Source of the DNA: CAVTYH01 sp963738835
GTDB taxonomy: Bacteria; Planctomycetota; Planctomycetia; Pirellulales; JADZDJ01
DNA length: 64,000 nt
Assembly: GCA_963738835.1 (NCBI GenBank)
Contig: CAVTYH010000006.1
Location: 310,001-374,000 of the forward strand
Direction: 5' to 3'
The position numbers and the translations under genes were made by a program. The notes beneath the pieces were generated by a model that worked only from the letters and a program-made list of their open reading frames with translations, did not search any database and had not been told where the DNA came from. Shown here piece after piece: positions 61,875-64,000 of the stretch. How positions within the stretch are numbered: position 1 is the stretch's first letter; each line of letters opens with the position of its first letter.

Positions 61875-63380
61875 CTACTTGCCGCGAGTCGGCCGTTTTC
61901 TGAATGTTGCAGAGGATACTCGAAGATCTTTGCGTGGAGAGGTTGGCCCGTTTTGGTTAAAAAAACCGTAATCGGTCTGCACTCTTTTAGCCTCGCGTTC
62001 CTGTTCGGGTGTTAGCTCCGAAACGTCGCAATAAATGAGATCAGCTGAACTCCCAATTGACCCGTTTGGCTCAGTGGCAAATACCACGACTTCCTTAGCG
62101 TCGGGATACTTTAACTTCAGTGCGAGGCTATATGAGTGCATGATGTTACGCCGGGCGAGTCGGTACTGATTATACGTGCGGCCTTCAACGCGCGTCACGG
62201 TGAGGAAAATGTAGTAAGGAGATTCTGACTCCAAAGGAGCAACGACTCGCGCAGCTAGCCAGCCTACGTTTGCTCGCGACAGGAAATCTGCGAGAGCGCT
62301 GCCGAGGACGCGCCGGATCGAGCGATTCTCTCTTGCTAGTACACGGACTGCGAGTTCTTGCCGATCAAAAGAGGCCTCAGGATATGCAATGGAAGTGCCA
62401 TCAAGGATATGTCCGCTAAACTTCTCGATTAACCGGTCCCAGACATAGCTAACTTGATTCGCCTTATCACGATCAGCCCATTCCTGACTTTGTACGAGCT
62501 CTCGCCATTCGCCTTCGACGAGGCTGATAAGACCCTCTGGCTCCGAAGGAAAAACGAAATCATGTTTTCTACGGCCATTGTAGGCTTGAAGGTAATACGC
62601 GAGCAGATCATCCTCTCCTGGCACGAATAATACCTTGCCGCTTCTCAAAAATGCTTCTTTCTTTGTGAGATAATCAACGAAGTCCGCTGTGGTGTCGAGC
62701 GTCCGCATCACAACTTCAAGCGAAGCGTCATCGAATACATGCACGAACCCTCTAGTGGGATCGATGTCCCCGATGTGGAACGGCATTGCCTTGCCTTCAT
62801 AAGGAGGGTCGCCAAGCAAGTCCTGTAGCCCCTGCATCCGATGCGATTTTATGTCGGCGATTGGAATTGGCCCCTTCCAATGCGCCTCGCCGGTTATTGC
62901 GGGAAAGAGAACCAAACTTCCGCTTCCACCTAGCACTTGGCGGCATCGCCGCGCGGCATCGTGGGCCACAACGACGCGATGGAGTCGTGCGCAATTCAAG
63001 TCCGGCAGTTCGACCGGAAAGTGTCGCGAACAAGTCCTGTCGAGAAATAATCGATCCGGGAATGTCCGTATCCACCGTTCTGCGCCCCAAACTTGTGCAG
63101 CTGAACGTTGGACAGTGCGGCGAAACCACCGCGACCAATCTTGGACAAGGTTACCAGACTCTGGAAAGCCGCAATCTTTGTCAGAAAAAATAATAATGTC
63201 ATTCCCGAACGCTACCAGAAGATCGCAAACTTCTTTTCCCACACCGCCTTTCTTATTGCCCTGGTCGCGGTAAATGCCGGGATAGCTCCACAATGACAAG
63301 AAAGACGATTCGCAAAGCTTGGTCAGGTACCGTTCTGCTTGGGTCACGCCTTGCTGCTTAGTGATGGCTGGTGTCGTCAT
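61875..63380 (-). CDS. Orphan protein with PD-(D/E)XK-like N-terminal domain
   Basis: About 501 residues from ATG 63380. The first 70 residues (TQAERYLTKLCESSFLSLWS, then GKEVCDLLVAFGNDIIIFSDK) show an early Glu, an Asp at about 53 and a strand ending S-D-K at about 66-68, which resembles the core of PD-(D/E)XK nucleases with the second acid shifted. The next 130 residues are Arg/Trp/His-rich, and the C-terminal half is globular (VLFVPGEDDLLAYYLQAYNG, YYIFLTVTRVEGRTYNQYR). GC content is lower than in the flanks, and a tRNA-like fragment lies upstream. It could be a defence or restriction-type protein; no partner gene is seen. Confidence 0.65.
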   Translation of the reverse strand: MTTPAITKQQGVTQAERYLTKLCESSFLSLWSYPGIYRDQGNKKGGVGKEVCDLLVAFGNDIIIFSDKDCGFPESGNLVQDWSRWFRRTVQRSAAQVWGAERWIRTFPDRLFLDRTCSRHFPVELPDLNCARLHRVVVAHDAARRCRQVLGGSGSLVLFPAITGEAHWKGPIPIADIKSHRMQGLQDLLGDPPYEGKAMPFHIGDIDPTRGFVHVFDDASLEVVMRTLDTTADFVDYLTKKEAFLRSGKVLFVPGEDDLLAYYLQAYNGRRKHDFVFPSEPEGLISLVEGEWRELVQSQEWADRDKANQVSYVWDRLIEKFSGHILDGTSIAYPEASFDRQELAVRVLARENRSIRRVLGSALADFLSRANVGWLAARVVAPLESESPYYIFLTVTRVEGRTYNQYRLARRNIMHSYSLALKLKYPDAKEVVVFATEPNGSIGSSADLIYCDVSELTPEQEREAKRVQTDYGFFNQNGPTSPRKDLRVSSATFRKRPTRGK

Positions 63381-63431
63381 CGCGCACCCTGAATTGCTTG
63401 CAACCCAAAATTTCGTACCGGACATCGACAC

Positions 63432-63720
63432 ATGATTGTACGCGGTTCACGGCGATAACGCGCATTTCGATCGGCCCACGCGACGATGTTCGAGTTAATT
63501 CTTACCGCCAGCCGGCACCGATCCAGGGCAAAGCCTTCGGGTTGCGGAGCGATTCGTCAACTCGCCGCATTTACTGCTGCACCGTGAGCTGCGCAAAACC
63601 GGCTTTTTTCGACAATTTGGGAGCATGACGGCTGATCGCAAATCCGCCTTCGTCGGTTCGATTCCGACTGGTGCCTTGATGTTGGCCCTCTCTTGCAGAG
63701 AGATGTTTGCCGTCGTCACC
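63432..63720. other. Gene-free region with tRNA-like fragment
   Basis: About 290 bases between the PD-(D/E)XK-like gene and the sensor kinase gene. Apart from the tRNA-like segment at 63628-63675 nothing was recognised. Short frames on either strand are judged chance. Confidence 0.4.
63628..63675 (+). other. Possible 3' half of a tRNA-Cys-like sequence
   Basis: GATCGCAAATCCGCC resembles an anticodon arm with GCA in the loop (one stem mismatch and C at position 33), and GTCGGTTCGATTCCGAC is a perfect T-arm followed by TGGTGCC, a 3' acceptor strand. No matching GGCACCA 5' strand or D-arm is found upstream. It may be a tRNA fragment left by integration, or a chance or dispersed sequence. Confidence 0.3.
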
Positions 63721-64000
63721 TCACGTCGAGTCTGGCACTTTCGCACTCTCCGGCTTCAATTCTCGGTGAAAAGCGGATTCGGCGACGATCGGAAAATCGA
63801 CCACCACGGTTGTGCCTTTTCCCGGTGCGCTTTCGATGGTGGCGCTGGTGCCCAGCAATCGGGCTCGCTGGCGAATTCCTTGCAGTCCGAATCGCTCCTC
63901 GTGAACTTTGGCGGGGTCAAAGCCGCAGCCCGAATCGTGAATCAAAAGCCGGACCCAGTCGCCATGCTGGTGGATTTCAACCCGACCGGACTTGGCGCCA
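63721..64000 (-). CDS. Sensor histidine kinase, C-terminal ATPase domain (5' end outside the window)
   Basis: The frame is open to the right edge, so the gene starts beyond the window. The visible 92 residues are the end of a HATPase_c domain of the NarX/DegS (LytS-like HisKA_3) type: VRLLIHDSGCGFDPAKV gives the G1 box DSGCGFD, GLQGIRQRARLLG the G2 region, and SAPGKGTTVVVDFPI the last strands. Such kinases sense a signal and phosphorylate a response regulator; neither the sensor nor a partner is visible here. Confidence 0.85.
   Translation of the reverse strand, partial: GAKSGRVEIHQHGDWVRLLIHDSGCGFDPAKVHEERFGLQGIRQRARLLGTSATIESAPGKGTTVVVDFPIVAESAFHRELKPESAKVPDST

Overview
This 64 kb window looks like chromosomal DNA of a planctomycete, probably of the order Pirellulales. 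The evidence is gene content: tandem clpP genes behind trigger factor, a DUF1559-type pseudopilin, FHA and Ser/Thr kinase genes, DUF1570, GH127 and HEAT/WD40 secreted proteins, short genes starting MRLRFTIRDLLWL, and many short dispersed palindromes. No insertion sequence, integrase, rRNA or CRISPR array was seen. One complete tRNA (Gly-GCC) is present.

Layout. 0-9 kb: PDZ protein (cut by the left edge), secreted esterase, radical SAM protein, family 9 glycosyltransferase, DUF4254, M28/glutaminyl-cyclase-like protein, membrane and zinc-ribbon proteins, DUF2442, ASCH and FHA proteins. 9-15 kb: tRNA-Gly, tig, clpP, clpP, a lipoprotein gene, a small DUF-type gene and gapA, all broken by single-base indels. 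15-23 kb: bioF, family 4 uracil-DNA glycosylase, a Ser/Thr kinase with a receiver-like tail, a 1065-residue secreted protein and a pseudopilin. 23.5-28 kb: argB, argD, argF and rph. 28-32 kb (minus strand): ffh, rpsP, trmD, rplS, yraN. 32-44 kb: small membrane proteins, an HtrA-like protease, secreted and lipoprotein genes, an SPFH protein, a two-part ABC permease, DUF1570 and DUF1028 proteins. 44.5-48.5 kb: alaS and recA. 49-64 kb: small orphans, a WD40 protein, a VOC/HPPD-like protein, GH2 and GH127 glycosidases, thpR, a PfkB kinase, a MOSC protein, an orphan PD-(D/E)XK-like protein and the end of a sensor kinase.

Two patterns stand out. First, short GC-rich palindromes (CCCTCTCCC...GGGAGAGGG and GTGCCACTGCTGG...CCAGCAGTGC) lie inside reading frames without breaking them: in RNase PH, three times in a VOC protein, in the tail of a 1065-residue protein and in the linker of an HtrA-like protease. 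This resembles the protein-inserting palindromic elements known from Rickettsia. Second, indispensable genes (tig, clpP, gapA, ffh, rpsP, argD, argF) carry one-base indels, about a dozen in tig alone. These are more likely sequence errors than decay, so many products below were reconstructed across frames.

A 34-base element is repeated just upstream of two neighbouring small genes, with weaker matches before two other genes in the window.
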